Shown: positions 1 through 12,546, counted from the stretch's first letter. The stretch: 64,000 bases of DNA from Saposhnikovia divaricata (GCA_036435485.1 CM071596.1:63599001-63663000); one strand, 5' to 3'. Numbers and translations: made by a program. The notes: generated from the letters alone by a model not told the origin.

Positions 1-2840
1 AAAATTCTTTCATTTAATTTTAATATTTACAAATTTAATCGAGAGTACAACATAAAACCTAAATAATAAATAATTTTAATAATTAATTTTTAAAATTACT
101 GCACAAATATGTTTAAAACTATATAGCGTTACGTACAAAACACATATCAAAGAATGATATCAATAAAATAAACATAATTTGCATAATTTTCATATTCAAT
201 CTCAATGTACCAGTATTCTATGAAAAAAATTAAACATTTATAAATAATAGAGAAGTAAAATAATATAATTAGTACTTATAATATATAATAGTATAATTTT
301 GATTTGACCCTAAACTAAAATAATGATAAATATATAAATATTTTATCATTTGAAAAATGTTGTTTATAAATATGTTTAATCAAGTAATTATTATATTTAT
401 ATTACATATGTTATTTAATCATAATTAGTAAATTAGAATGAGAATTATATGAACCGTCTTTTAGTGGTAAATGTTGAGTGGCTCTAAAATATATTTAAGA
501 AAGTAATTACTTAACATATTATCATACAATTGTGATTGTTTTTAATCAAAAATTTGGTTGATTAGTAAATATTTATGAAAATCGGTTCATAATATAAAAC
601 TTATAAATCTTTTTGATTTTAAACTGAACCAATAATTTATTATTTAATATTTTTTGATTTTAAAAATATGTATAATATATGAATATATTTAACCAAATTT
701 TTTATTATATTTAAATTAGAATTATTCATTGTTAGTAAATGAGATAATAATGGTAAATGTGATTGGTTAAACTGACTTAGATATTATAATAAATGATAGA
801 TTTTTAATAAAAATAATTAATTATGCATTATAAACTTATGTTATTAGTTAGTATATAATATAAAAACATAGTTGTTCTACAAAATTTACATTTATTAATA
901 TTTTAAAAGTAAAATATTTATTTCAAATGAAATAAATTGTAAATGATGAAATAAAATTATGAAACAAAAGCTAGTGACCGACAATATATTAATGTAAATA
1001 TATTATGAAACAGGACTTTATTTGTTGGGTTTCTAAGCCAGATATTGAGCCGAAAACAGTTATATCCAGCAAAATCTTAATTGAATGAAAATCACCTTTG
1101 CAGAACATAAGTATGTATGTCATCTGCAAAGGTGAGGTGAGACAGCTTACTCCAAGCAGTTCCCCATTAAAATCTAGATTCTGGCACATCAGCATTCCTT
1201 CTCGTCAAAAAAGTTACTCCTTCCACTGCAATTACAAACAAGTACCAAAAGGAGAGGTTCTTGTCCATTGCAACGTCTATGCATGGAAGCAAAAAAATCT
1301 TATAATTAGCGGACCTCCAATTCCTACATGCCTACAAGTAGTATCGAAACCATGAGCACAAGCAAGAGTGATGCTACCGAATCAAGGCACCACCAAAATA
1401 TAATTTTAGGGGCACATATTTTTTAATTTCAGGGGCACAGAATATTTCTTGAATATATCTTTTCTATATAGAATTGAACTATTTGCTACCGATTAAAGTT
1501 AAAAAGGTTATTGTGCTTCTCAATTATTTGGAAGTGAAGGAAGAATGATATCCGAATGCCATAATTATTTAAAGAATTATGTTAACTATGTCCGTTACAA
1601 TTGTGGAAATATTATTGATGGACACAAAAAGGAAAAATTTTGCTCGGGACTTGAAATTTTCAGGACGGGCCCAGTACCATCTCAGCAACAATCTAGAAGC
1701 AATACAACTAGTCAACTAGTGTGCTTGCTTTAGAATTTTGTAGCATTAAAACCAATATAACCAAACATACATAGCAGCAAGGAGATAATGAAGCTGTAGA
1801 GGAATGTGTCCACTTAGGGGGGGGGACTACGAAATTCATGATGAGATGCAGCAAGAGAGAAACACAGTTTCAAACAATTTTCTAAAGCGAGAGGAAAATG
1901 GTAAAAGGGAAATAGCTGGATTTTAGTAGAAAAGTGTCATATTCGTAAAATATATTATCAGCCATATCGATTGCGCAACTCTGAAAAGATGCCATTGTCC
2001 TGAAGCCTCTTTTTGATTACCCTGAAGCCTACTATTAAAAAACTAAACCACTACTGAAATCCAAATCAAAGGTCTCAAGAACCCTTCAGATTCTCAAAAT
2101 CCAGCAAATTCGTTGTACTTGAACTGAATAATACAAAAGGATTTAGAGAAGAATAAATCAATATTGGGAAAACATATCAATTCAGATTCCTGCCTACTTA
2201 GACGATTAAGTTCGATTAATGAATGCCCAACCAGGGCAATCAAAGCTAAGAGATGAAGAAGGCATTGCCTCATAATAGTAAGATAAGAAGGGAAAGTGGG
2301 AATTGATTACAAATTGTTTCTTGTCGACTCCATGGTTGTACAAGGTACTAGCTGGCTGGTTCTATTAGCACCTAAAGTGTACTGGTGACAATGAACTAGC
2401 TATGGCGCAAATTCGTTATACTGGCCACAATAGACTAGCCAATTGACCATCAAACCAACATCAGCAAGAAACAACACTTTGGGAATCTTAAAATCTCAAA
2501 ACATCATACTACTGGCAAGTAAATCATTACGAACTTAGCAGGAAAAAAAAAAAAAAGTAAATCATTACGAAAACATCTAGACACGATACAAGGGAAGGAC
2601 TGCCAAAAATATCCCAATACAACATACCATTACATTACATAACAACAACATAATGGTCTCTCACACACATATATATCAAACCAAAAATTGATGAATACAG
2701 AACAAAAAACTACATGATATTACTTCCCGGTCTCGGCTTCCATTAGAGCGTTCTTGACTTGGTACCATACACTAAAACAAAACCCATTGTCATTAGCCCC
2801 TACAACTTTATGACAATTAAGCACGAACATAAATTCAGTC
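1..2840. other. AT-rich intergenic region
   Basis: No reading frame with recognisable protein content is present. The first kilobase is extremely AT-rich. From about 1.0 kb the composition is more balanced but still non-coding. The last few hundred bases probably contain the 3' UTR of the trihelix gene, which is transcribed leftward; I could not place a poly(A) site. A small perfect hairpin (1092-1135) and a G9 run near 1818 are the only local structures I noted. Confidence 0.6.
1092..1135. repeat. Perfect 13-bp inverted repeat
   Basis: TCACCTTTGCAGA (1092-1104) is repeated exactly in inverted orientation at 1123-1135, leaving an 18-nt loop. It could be the remnant of a small transposon or a stem in a transcript. 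No flanking target duplication was recognised. Confidence 0.6.
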
Positions 2841-5261
2841 TCATTGCTCAGCTATTGCCTCTGAAGGATTCTTGTTAGCAACAACATGATATTCAACATC
2901 CATTTCATCATCACGAACATCATCATCATCATCATCATCATCTTTTGCATCTTCATCTTCTGGAGTTCGATAAACATTTTCATTTTCTTTAATATCTTTT
3001 CGAGCCGACTCTACTATCACTTGTTCCCGTTGATGGCCTATCATTTGCATTAAAATGTCTTCAGGCTTCAAGTTACAACCAGAGCTATCCGAAGTACTGT
3101 GGTCGAACTTTTTTGACCTCTTTTCGTATAGAGAATCCAGCATGTCAAAATACGGACACGTTTTTGAATCTTGACGACGTTTCTTATTGCTGTCTTTCAC
3201 TCTCCTGTAATACTTATTAATGTTCTCCCATTTCTCCTTGCACCTCTTGGAACTCCTATCATAACCAAGCCTCGTCATGGCAGATGAAACCTCCTCCCAT
3301 ACCGATCCCTTTGATCCACTATCACTGTATTGCATGTCCAAATTTTCTCTTACAGTAATTAAAGCTTCCACTTCAGCTTTTGGCCACCGAGAAGAAGGAA
3401 AACCAGTAGAATAATGGACGATACTCTTTGTGACTGGTGAACTCTCACGAATATTGTGTTCCGGTTGCGGCATACTTAGAATTTTTTCCATTGGAGTTGA
3501 GATTATGGGTAACTGCAGAGGAGGTGATTGCTCTGAAATCTTTTGCAAGAAAGAAAGGATAGCAGCATCTTTTGCTGCAGAAGTAGAGCGTTCATGGGCA
3601 AGAATTCCTTGTTCTCTTTTCTTTGTAGCCAATTGTTGTGCCCTCCACTCTTCTTCTCTATTCATACGATCTTTCTCAAGCTTTTCAATTGCTTCTATGA
3701 ACTTCTTCTGTAAATTCTCCTGCCTCTCCAAAACTTGCTTCATCAATCCATTGAAATATTCCATCAACTTCCTCTTTTTCTTGACATGTCCTCTCCCGGA
3801 AGAGGAAGTGGTAGATGTGGATGTGTCCATGAGCTCAAAACTTTGGTTTGGGGTATCACCGTGAGGTACCTGACTTAAAGGTTTTGCCAACATTACAGAA
3901 CCACTTGTGGGTTTAGGCATAGAAATTGTTCGGTCCATCGAATATGTTTGTTCTTGGTTTATTGGATACGGGGATTGATTGTCGAAAATCTCAAGCTGCT
4001 CAAAATATCGGTAATTCTTACCATCCTGTCTACCAGATTTTCCCTCTTTCGTTCTCCTGTGATATTTATAAATGTTCTCGAACTTTTCTTTGCACTTCTT
4101 TGCGCTCCTAGTGTACCCATACTCGCCTAATTTCCTGCGTAACAAAAGTTCCATAATTCTAAGCAATCCATCATGCTCTTGCAACTTACAATACAAACAC
4201 CAAAACCAAATCAAACAGAAAAACCTATATAACATTGTGCAACTACTACACAACTGAAACAATCAATAACATCATTATAAAAATTTTGGACATTCTAATT
4301 CACTCTAGAGAATGAAAAGTAACCAGGTGCACACATATACAGAGTCATCTTCCAGTACAACCCCTTTTTTTGCAAAGTTGTCATTACAGAACATTCTAAA
4401 CTACAGACTCAAAAAAAATCCAGAAATCACTAAACAAATATAAAAAAATCACGAAATATACAAATAAGAGAACTACATAATCTGAACATAAACATACAGT
4501 TCACAAATATAAGCCTCACAACTTTCACTTAAAAATTTAGTAATTCGTACATAAAAGAAACAAAATTCACCAAAATTAAATATAAGATTCACTGTGTGTA
4601 GAATTTGTAGGCAATTTGAATTTTGAACACGAACATATATAAAGATGTGTGTGTGTGTGGTGGTAATAAATTCCGAAATCAAAAACTGACTTAATGCACA
4701 TGATTTTAAAAAATTCAAAACTTCTTCATTTTATTTGAGTGACTCTATCAATTAGCAATGAAAACTGTATGACTTGAAAAACCGAATTAAACAGACTATA
4801 ATCATGAAGCTGACTACACACACAAAGCTATTAACATACACACATATACACAAACAAATTCTTACAATTTCTCCTAAAGACATAATTCATTATTTTACAG
4901 CAACTCTTTCAAGATATAAACACTACATAACCTATAAAAACCAAATTAAACACAAGCTAAGCATGTAGCTCAACTTAGCTAACATACACAAACAAAAACA
5001 TAGAGATATATAGATACAAGAATTGTAAGTATACCTAGAAACTTCATCCCAAAGAGGAGCTTTAAGATTAGAGTCTCTAAAAGCTTCATCCATACTCTGT
5101 CTAACTTGCAACAACACAAGAGTCTCTTCACGTGGCCACCGGTTACCGGCTGAGTTCCGGTCACCATCATCACCACCAGCTGAATCTGAGCCACCACCAC
5201 CAACACCAACTTCATTTCCAAGATTTACGGCGGCGGCGCCACCGGAATTCTCCACCAACAT
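2841..5261 (-). CDS. GT-2-type trihelix transcription factor, 2 exons
   Basis: Join of 5035-5261 and 2841-4134 on the minus strand: 1521 nt, 506 aa. The intron (4135-5034) starts GTATAC and ends ACGCAG and splits an Arg codon; joining restores a continuous trihelix domain. Domain 1 is at about residues 41-118 (RWPREETLVLL, then a KCKEKFENIYKYHRRTK helix). A basic patch (VKKKRK) and a Glu/Lys/Gln-rich predicted coiled coil follow at about 195-270. Domain 2 is at about 325-410 (RWPKAEVEALI, then RCKEKWENINKYYRRVK). The C-terminus carries a long Asp run. Two trihelix domains around a coiled coil are the hallmark of the GT-2/GTL/DF1 group, nuclear factors that bind GT elements. The start is the first in-frame ATG and gives the Gly/Ala-rich N-terminus usual in this group. 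The exact orthologue is not assigned. Confidence 0.93.
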
Positions 5262-5645
5262 TGATTTACTGCACCTCAGGGTAAAATATTTGTGGGTTTT
5301 GGAGAGAAATGGTAAATTCTCAAAAGGGTTGGTTTAGTTTTATTTTTTTAATTTTTTTTTGAGTTGGGTTTCTTTTTATGTTTCTACCATGTTTCTTTGT
5401 TACTTGTAGCTGTAGCTTGTGTGTGTGTTGTTTTTATTTGCAAGTAATAAAAGAGTCGGTGAATTAGGGTTTTGTTTTGGGAGACTAGTAGTCGATAAGT
5501 CTTGTGGATTTATTTTGGTTTGTGTTATTACATGCCATTGTCTCATTGGTACTTCAATTAACTTTCTTTACTTCTTGTTGGAGAATTTCTTTTTTTCTTT
5601 TTACCTTTAGACAAAGAAAAGATTGTATTTCACCTTTAAATGTTA
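5262..5645 (-). promoter_or_regulatory. Upstream region of the trihelix gene
   Basis: Only about 385 bp separate the trihelix start codon from the terminus of a Helitron. This stretch must hold the 5' UTR and proximal promoter. It is T-rich on the plus strand (A-rich on the coding strand). I cannot identify a convincing TATA box or start site. Confidence 0.4.
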
Positions 5646-7116
5646 CTAGTTATAACCCGTGCACGGAATTATTTTGATTTGTAATAAATTTATGTTACAA
5701 TTACATTTCTATATAATTATTATTTACAATATTTTATTTTAATTTTAATTATTTAATAATAATTTAATTAATGATATTCATGATTTAAAATTTATATTAT
5801 AAAATTTTAAAATAAATATGTCGTTGACAGAATTTGAACCTTGAAATTTTAGTAAATTAATTTAATCATATAATATATCTAATCATTAGATCTAACAGTT
5901 CTGATTTTTTACTAAAAATCTAATGGTCATTATTCGTAGTACACAGATTTCTATTATATTTTGTTAGTGATTAGAAGATATGGTGTGATATTTTTGGGTA
6001 TATATCAATTATTGCAAGATTATGTTTTAAATTAAAAGTTAACGTGTTTAAATTAGAAAAAAAATATTATTGATTGGAAGATATAAATTTATAAAATTAT
6101 AATAAAATTTTATTATGTTATAAATAAAATTTATTGATATGGTGTTTCTTTTATTATGTTATAAATTTTATTTAATATTACAAAGATATTTTTATATAAT
6201 CATTATTTTTAATAATTTTTTAATTTTAATTTAATATAATTTAATATACTCATGTTTACGAATTATACTAATGTTTCCTTATTATAAATAACGTATATAG
6301 ATTTTTAATATATTTTATTAAATAATTGGAAAATATGGTATGATAAGATTGGTTTAAATCAAAAAGGTAACGTGTTTTAATTCGAAAGGAAATATTAATG
6401 ATTGGAAGATATGATACGATTGATGTTTTTAGGTGTTTATAAAAGGTAATATCTTCAACTAAAAGTAAACAATTAAATTTTTATATAATCATTATTTTTA
6501 ATAATTTTTTAATTTTATAATTTAATATACTCATGTTTACGAATTATACTAATCTTTCCTTATTGTAAATAACGTATATGGATTTTTAATATATTTTATT
6601 AAATAATTGAAAAATATGGTGTGATAGGATTAGTTTTAAATCAAAAAGGTAACGTGTTTTAATTCGAAAGGAAATATTAATGATTGGAAGATATGATACG
6701 ATTGATGTTTTTAGGTGTTTATGAAAGGTAATATCTTTAATTAAAAGTAAATGTGAAAAAGACAATTGACTAATTACCATTTATCTTATATTATTATTTA
6801 TTTTAACTGTTTTAATAGTATAGATATCGAATATATTTTTCTTTCTAATGAAGAATTATACTAATGTTTCCTTATAAATCAAAAAGGTAATGTTTTGAAA
6901 AGAAATATTAATGATTGGAAGATATGATATGATTGATGTTTTTAGTTGTTTATAAAAGATAATATCTTTAACTAAAAGTAAATGTGAAAAAGGCAATCGA
7001 CTAATTACCATTAATATATTTTTATTTTTAATGAAGAGTAAATAAATAAATTCACAAAGTACCAAAAAACAAGTACCAAAACTTTTAATGTTTCGGCCTT
7101 TATATAATAGTATAGA
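5646..7116 (-). mobile_element. Non-autonomous Helitron
   Basis: Read on the minus strand the element begins TCTATACTATTATATAAAGG at 7116, a typical plant Helitron 5' end. It finishes with a GC-rich hairpin (CCGTGCACGG), a short spacer and CTAG at 5649-5646. The base before it is A and the base after it is T, the expected A^T insertion site with no TSD. It encodes no Rep/helicase. The interior is AT-rich and contains a tandem duplication of about 281 bp. Confidence 0.82.
6188..6755. repeat. About 281-bp tandem duplication inside the Helitron
   Basis: The block containing CATGTTTACGAATTATACTA at 6251 recurs at 6532 with a few substitutions, and the following 200 bp match as well. A shorter, more degenerate third copy starts near 6850. 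Internal tandem duplication is common in plant Helitrons. Confidence 0.75.
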
Positions 7117-7327
7117 TTTATAATAAAACATATTTATTGTTCACATTTTATTTAATAAGTATTGATTTCGCAATGATGAATTTTAAATCCCAAAAATTTT
7201 AATGGGTTTTTTTTTCATAAATACCCTTATCTAGAATTTTTTTTACAAAAATATTTTTCAAAAAAAAATTGCAAAAATACTATCTTATTTGCAAAATATT
7301 ATATTATTTATAATGGCTGCGCAGCAG

Positions 7328-7760
7328 GTTGCATATGCAACCTCATATGCAACTGAAAATTACAAGTCAAATTTTCATTTTTTTTTAGGAACTTCTAGTT
7401 ATATAAGGGCGCGCAGCAGCAAAAACTGGAAATTCAACTTTCAATTTTTAGTTGCATTCAGTTGTATAGGTTGAATATGCAACTGAATGCAACTAAAAAC
7501 TGAAAGTTAAATTTTCATTTTTTGCTGTTACACAGTCCTTATATATAACTAGAAGTTGGAAAAATTGAAAATTCAACTTTCAATTTTTAGTTACATTCAG
7601 TTGCATAGGTTGCATATGCAACTGAATGCAACTAAAAACTGAAAGTTAAATTTTCATTTTTTGCTGCTGCACAGCCCTTATATATGACTAGAAGTTGGAA
7701 AAAAATGAAAATTCAACTTTTGGTTTCTAGTTGCATTCATTTGCATAGGTTGCATGTGCA
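7328..7760. repeat. Array of long hairpins with TTGCAT/ATGCAA cores
   Basis: Two successive palindromes have 32-nt arms: 7436-7467 with 7477-7508, and 7575-7606 with 7616-7647. Each has only a few mismatches and a 9-nt loop. Both arms are offset by exactly 139 bp, so this is a tandem hairpin repeat. A perfect 16-bp palindrome (GGTTGCATATGCAACC, 7328-7343) precedes it and a degenerate third unit follows to about 7760. Flanking sequence is A/T homopolymer-rich. Possibly a foldback-type element; no protein is encoded. Confidence 0.75.
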
Positions 7761-7842
7761 ACCTAGGTATTTTTGCAAATAAATTTGTATTTTTACAAAT
7801 ATTTTGAGAATATTTTAAAATCGCAAAAAAACTTAAAAAATA

Positions 7843-8116
7843 CTCCCTCCGTCCCTCTTTAGTTGGCACATTTGTAAAAAAAATTGTCCCTAAATAATTG
7901 TCACATTCCTTGTTCCTATACATATTTTTACCAATTTTTCCATATATACCCCTTTATTTCTAATACCAATGTTTGACTTTATATTTAATATACACACTCA
8001 TAACTCTTCATTTAATGTTAAAATTAAGGGCAAACATGGAAACAAATTAGATAATTAATTCTTTCTTAATATGTGTATTTTTTGCAAATGTGCTAACTAA
8101 AAAGGGACGGAGGGAG
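7843..8116. mobile_element. Stowaway-type MITE (Tc1/mariner)
   Basis: The 274-bp element starts CTCCCTCCGTCCC and ends GGGACGGAGGGAG, the classic Stowaway terminal inverted repeat. It is flanked by TA on both sides (7841-7842 and 8117-8118). The inverted similarity continues inward through TTTAGTTGGCACA / TGTGCTAACTAAAA. Non-coding. Confidence 0.95.
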
Positions 8117-8384
8117 TAGTATTTTTGTTAAATACCCAATTTTAATTCAACTTTCGTTGTTAATTAATTTTCATGATGGAAGATTGTTGATAACATATTC
8201 GATTTCCCTTTTTTTAAAAAAAAAATTGTACCTTCTAACTAGATTTAACATAAGATAAAATTAGAACACGTTAGTACGGAAGTGGTGGTGGCGAGCTCAA
8301 ACGGAATCGAACAGTCTCTGGTGCAGAGTACTTAAAAGCAAATATGGGCAAGAGTTTCTTTCCTCCCCCAAGGCGCACAAAAAT

Positions 8385-9794
8385 TTGATTTCCCCCATTA
8401 TGAAAAGTATCTCAGAAATCGGTAGAATAAAGGATTTGAAAATATCTGAAGCAAAGGAATTCTATTGGAAATTAGGTGATGAGAAATGCATACAATTCTG
8501 GAACTTCTGTTGGTACCAAAAAGTGATTCTCAAACACAAATTCCCTCGATTATATAATCTATTCCTGGATAAGGAAATCACGGTTGCTACGATGACACAA
8601 CAATGGTCTCAATCACAACAGAATCGAAAATGGCGAAGAGAGCTAAGGGGTTGGGAAATTCATGAAGCCTCACAATTGGGAAATATTATTTGGACAATTC
8701 CTACCCTTATGTCAACCAAAAATGACATAGTTCATTGGGAATTAATGCAGGGCCCTTACACCACGTCTCAAGGATACAAAGTGCTGGACAAAAAAGAATC
8801 AATTCCAGGTCCATGGACACTATTGTGGAATCAGAAAGCGCCTCCAAAGGTTAAAAACTTCATGTGGCTAGGTATGCATGGTGCGCTTCCTACGCTTAGT
8901 TTCTTAAAAGATAGAGGAATTATCAACAACAATGTCTGCAAATGGTGCAAATCGGATGTTGAAGACATAAATCATCTGTTCTGGAATTGCACACTTGCAA
9001 AAACGAGTTGGAGAATTCTACTCACTTGGCTTGGATTAAGTCAGATCACAGTGCTACACAGAGATCTTAAATCATGTTTACAATTTTTTAGCTCCAAAGC
9101 TTCATCTCAGGGAGGAGGGACTTGTGTTCTAGCAATGTTATGGACAATTTGGCTAACAAGAAACGAATGCACTTTCTCAGATATAAAGATCAAGGAAAAT
9201 TCTGTAGAAACTCTGATCAAAACAAGAGCATGGGAATGGAGCCAGGCGTGTAGAATTATTACTGCTGAATTCAAAAATCAGTGGTTAATAAACCCATTAC
9301 AAACATACAAGCAAAATGCAACCTGGACCTTCAGGAGATTGATGGATAAGTGGTTTCAGATGGGTCAATATGTGGGCTTCATAGATGGATCGTGGAAAAG
9401 AATCTCAAATGGATCTACTGCATCAGGAATAGGTGGAATACTATGCAAAGGTATGGGCTCAATAAACTACATTTTCTCGGGCCCATGTCCAAATTATTTC
9501 GGATGGGAAGTAGAACTTCATGCTCTATTATTTCTAATTGAGGCAATAAAAAGCAAAGGGATTCTAGAAGAAGTCTGCACCATTGCAACAAACTCTTCAA
9601 GGTTGGTCGACTACGTAATTCAATGTAGGGCTTATTTAAACCCAGATGCTAAAGATATGCCTGGCTGCAAAATCTTAAAATCAATGCAGAACATCAGGGT
9701 AGTGCTTATTAGTAGGCTGCAGAATAGGGAAGCAGATAGACTAGCGAAGGAAGGAAGGGATAGAACAAAATTGGTGGGTGCTTGGGTTAATTAG
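8385..9794 (+). pseudogene. LINE ORF2 C-terminal fragment (zf-RVT + RNase H)
   Basis: An open 469-codon frame corresponds to the end of a plant L1 ORF2. The zinc-binding zf-RVT region is at about residues 145-215 (APPKVKNFMWLGMHGALPT, then CKWC and H/C ligands in HLFWNC). A C-terminal RNase H-like domain (RVT_3 type) is at about 340-465. Within the latter, FIDGSW keeps the first Asp and WEVELHAL the Glu. The position usually occupied by the third acidic residue reads ATNSS, with Asn in place of Asp. Reverse transcriptase and endonuclease are absent, so it cannot retrotranspose alone. The listed ATG is only the first in-frame Met of a truncated protein. Confidence 0.82.
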
Positions 9795-10014
9795 TCGACA
9801 GAGTGATTAATAAACTCAATTTCAAAATTTAAATATTTGCAGATATTTACCTCCATACTTCAGTTAGCCTATTAAAGATGCCTGTGAATTTTCAATAATG
9901 ATCAAGTAGTAGGGGAAACCTCTAATAGTTTGTAGATTAGAATTTAATGCTCATCTTAGATATATACTCGTACAATTATTAGTGTTAATAAGAGGGGTGA
10001 CAATGCCGCTAGAC

Positions 10015-10017
<3 letters not shown>

Positions 10018-10082
<65 letters not shown>
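10018..10082. repeat. (TA)n microsatellite, about 32 repeats
   Basis: An uninterrupted alternating TA tract lies between the two LINE reading frames. It is likely length-polymorphic. Confidence 0.97.
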
Positions 10083-10083
<1 letters not shown>

Positions 10084-10231
10084 TCTGTCTAAGATTTGCT
10101 CTCACTGAAGATTATTCGGAGTATATATGCAAAAGAGTAACTGCACTAGAGTTTAACTCAGAGTATTAATGTCTATAGCCATTATGTAGTGAAGTAATGA
10201 GGAAGGATGAGCATACATTAATAATAGTTAG

Positions 10232-11125
10232 TTGAGGGGCACTTATGAGACTTTCTCCCCCCTATATAATTTGCAATTTAGGGTATCTCAAACCACACAA
10301 ACCTCAGTTCATTCAAAACTAATCACTCTCATCGATCATCTTCTCATGGCTTATCACTGGATCCCCCCACCCCCAGACGTCCTTAAGATCAACGTACATG
10401 GTACGTCTTCCATGAACCCTTCTCCCAATGGCTTTCATTATGGTATAGGTGCGGTTTATCGCAACTCGGAGGGTGAACTAAAACACTTAACCATTGGAGT
10501 CATACCTGAATTGACGCCATTAGGTAACCAGCTATGGGCGATGTTTATCCCTCTCAAGAGAGCTTTTAAGCTAGGTTATCGTGAAGTTATCCTTGAAACA
10601 GATAATCTTGAGGCTTTTTTGGTTATGAAGAACTTCCATATTGGTGCACCTGCTGGTGTGTTTGACATAGCAACTCAACTCCACATTCGTATAAAAGATG
10701 CTCGTCGGTGCTGCATGGTGTCGTATATCTACCCAGCAAGAAACAGACCAGCCCGTTTCCTAACAAAACTAGGGAAAAGGGTATGCTCAGAACTTTATAC
10801 GCTCAACAGGGCTGTTGGGGGTGTTGAGGAGCTGCTGGATTGGGACTTAGGCTATGGTATTGATGATCCTAGCTACCAGGATGTGATGATTCCGAACGAG
10901 GCACCAGACCCGGAGAACTTTGATGAAGGAGTGCTGTTATCAGATCAAACAAGCTCCCTAGGGCTGGGGCAGACTAATGGGCCAACAACAGTTGATCTTG
11001 ACATAGAAATGGATGCAGAGAACAACCTGGAGGAAATCATGACGGAAGAAGCCTTCCAGGGAGGCATAGCAGCGGTGGATGCTTATGTTTTTGCAGGAGA
11101 CGTGCTCCCGGTTGAGGTGGCTTGA
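10232..11125 (+). CDS. RNase H-like protein encoded by the LINE
   Basis: A 297-codon open frame. The probable true start is the internal Met at about codon 39 (MAYHWIPPPPDVLKINVHGT), because the W-PPP-x-K-x-N motif opens plant RVT_3 RNase H domains. The domain runs to about residue 200, with LETDNLEAF as the third motif. Key acidic positions look degenerate: the expected N-x-D-G reads NVHGT, and the Glu helix reads QLWAMFIPL. A C-terminal tail of about 90 residues is rich in Asp/Glu. The frame is intact, shares the LINE TSD pair and ends about 230 bp before the poly(A). Function unknown; it may be an accessory, catalytically inactive RNase H fold. Confidence 0.6.
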   Translation: MRGTYETFSPLYNLQFRVSQTTQTSVHSKLITLIDHLLMAYHWIPPPPDVLKINVHGTSSMNPSPNGFHYGIGAVYRNSEGELKHLTIGVIPELTPLGNQLWAMFIPLKRAFKLGYREVILETDNLEAFLVMKNFHIGAPAGVFDIATQLHIRIKDARRCCMVSYIYPARNRPARFLTKLGKRVCSELYTLNRAVGGVEELLDWDLGYGIDDPSYQDVMIPNEAPDPENFDEGVLLSDQTSSLGLGQTNGPTTVDLDIEMDAENNLEEIMTEEAFQGGIAAVDAYVFAGDVLPVEVA

Positions 11126-11368
11126 GAAGCCCAGTTTAGTTATAGGCTAGCTTTCTCATGCATGTATGTATGTATCTATGGAATATTTTCAAAGTCATGT
11201 TCCATAGTTGGATAGTAGTCTAAGAAGGTGGTAGGTTTGTGGGTAGGTTTATGGGCTTTTGAGTTGATGTAGTATGTGCTGATGAGCATGTGTGCTCTTA
11301 CTGTACCTTGTAAGGCTTGGCCTTATTTTCTAATATATTTCTATTTATCAAAAAAAAAGTACGGAAGT

Positions 11369-12538
11369 AAAATTCAAAATGAGGATTAGAAATAAAAAAT
11401 TGCAGTTTACAAGTCTAGCAAGGTGTGTATTATTTGGTTAAAATAAATATGTTACAAGCAAATAAATTTTAAAATCGAAAACCACTCATATATGTAAATG
11501 AGACTCCCTATATTTGATTTATAGCTAAAGAAGTTAAAACTTTTGGAAAATCATTAGGTTACAAAAATTTAATTACATATTTATATTTTCTTTTCAACTG
11601 AATTGTTGTCATCAGTCGACGATCGAGACTCGAGAGTTTAGGACAACGTGCTCTGTGCATGCAAAAGCATTTCCAACCATGTAAGTTCTTAGATAAAAAA
11701 AATCAAGATAAATTATCTTAAATAAAAATTATAAAAAATTTGTAAAATTTTGTTTGCTCATCAATTATCATATTAAAATAATATATTTCATTTTTAATAA
11801 TTTTAAATAATAATAACATATCATTTTAAAAATATAATCAACTCAGTGGAGTAAAATCAGATTCATTAAATTTTATATAATCAATATTTAGCCAGAACAT
11901 CGATGGAGATGTTCTAAGTTACCCTAAACTTGAAATATTACACTATGTTATAAAAATTTTGACCAGCTTTTATTGTTGCAAATCATAATTTATAAATCAG
12001 AATTTCTAAACAGTTAATAAATTATGAAATCACTTCCTTTTAAGTAACTCGTTTTTTTTCCGTACCTCGTTAAATATTAATTACTTAAATTTAAATTTGA
12101 GAAAATTAACAAAAATACTATTTTTTCAAAGTTTTTTTTGGCAATTTTATATTTTCTAAAAATATTTACAAAAATACCGTTTGCAACCGAATGCAACTTG
12201 TTTTTATGAAAAAATTATTGAAGTTGCTTTTGGTTGAACCAGTTGCTTTTGGTTGCAAATTGTATTTTTACAATTTTTTTTAAAAAAAGCTTAGTTTTGC
12301 AATTATTTCAGAAAAAATGTATTTTTGTAAAATGAAAAGATATGTTTACATAAATTTTCTATCACGAGTATTTTTGAAAAATCCTCTTTAAATTTTGTGT
12401 GTGCGTTGTTTGGTATTAGTTATTTTTCGAAAATAGATGCTATTTTTTGACAAATGAACATGTTAATCTCCTATGAACCATAAATTTTTGTCACAGTGAA
12501 TATGGTAGTTCTTTTTTCCTTTTTTTTTAATTTTTCAA
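11369..12538. other. Intergenic, AT-rich, with a TTGCAAC-containing repeat
   Basis: No gene is supported. At about 12110-12370 there is an A/T-run-rich stretch with GTTTGCAACCGAATGCAAC and TTGGTTGCAAATTG motifs, resembling the hairpin array at 7.3-7.8 kb and probably a decayed relative of it. Confidence 0.5.
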
Positions 12539-12546
12539 ATCATGAG

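Larger units (their letters stand above)
8284..11357 (+). mobile_element. 5'-truncated LINE insertion with TSD
   Basis: The direct repeat AGTACGGAAGT flanks the unit at 8273-8283 and 11358-11368. An A-run immediately precedes the right copy, marking a plus-strand LINE insertion. The body lacks endonuclease and reverse transcriptase. It begins in the segment just before the zf-RVT domain, carries an RNase H frame (8385-9794), a (TA)n tract and a second RNase H-like frame (10232-11125), then a 3' end of the form seen in plant L1s (TTATC followed by poly(A)). The single TSD pair implies that both frames arrived together. Confidence 0.85.

Noticed and set aside
3430..3864. Plus-strand frames across the trihelix gene
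   Set aside because: They lie opposite the well-supported trihelix coding exon and show no domain features.
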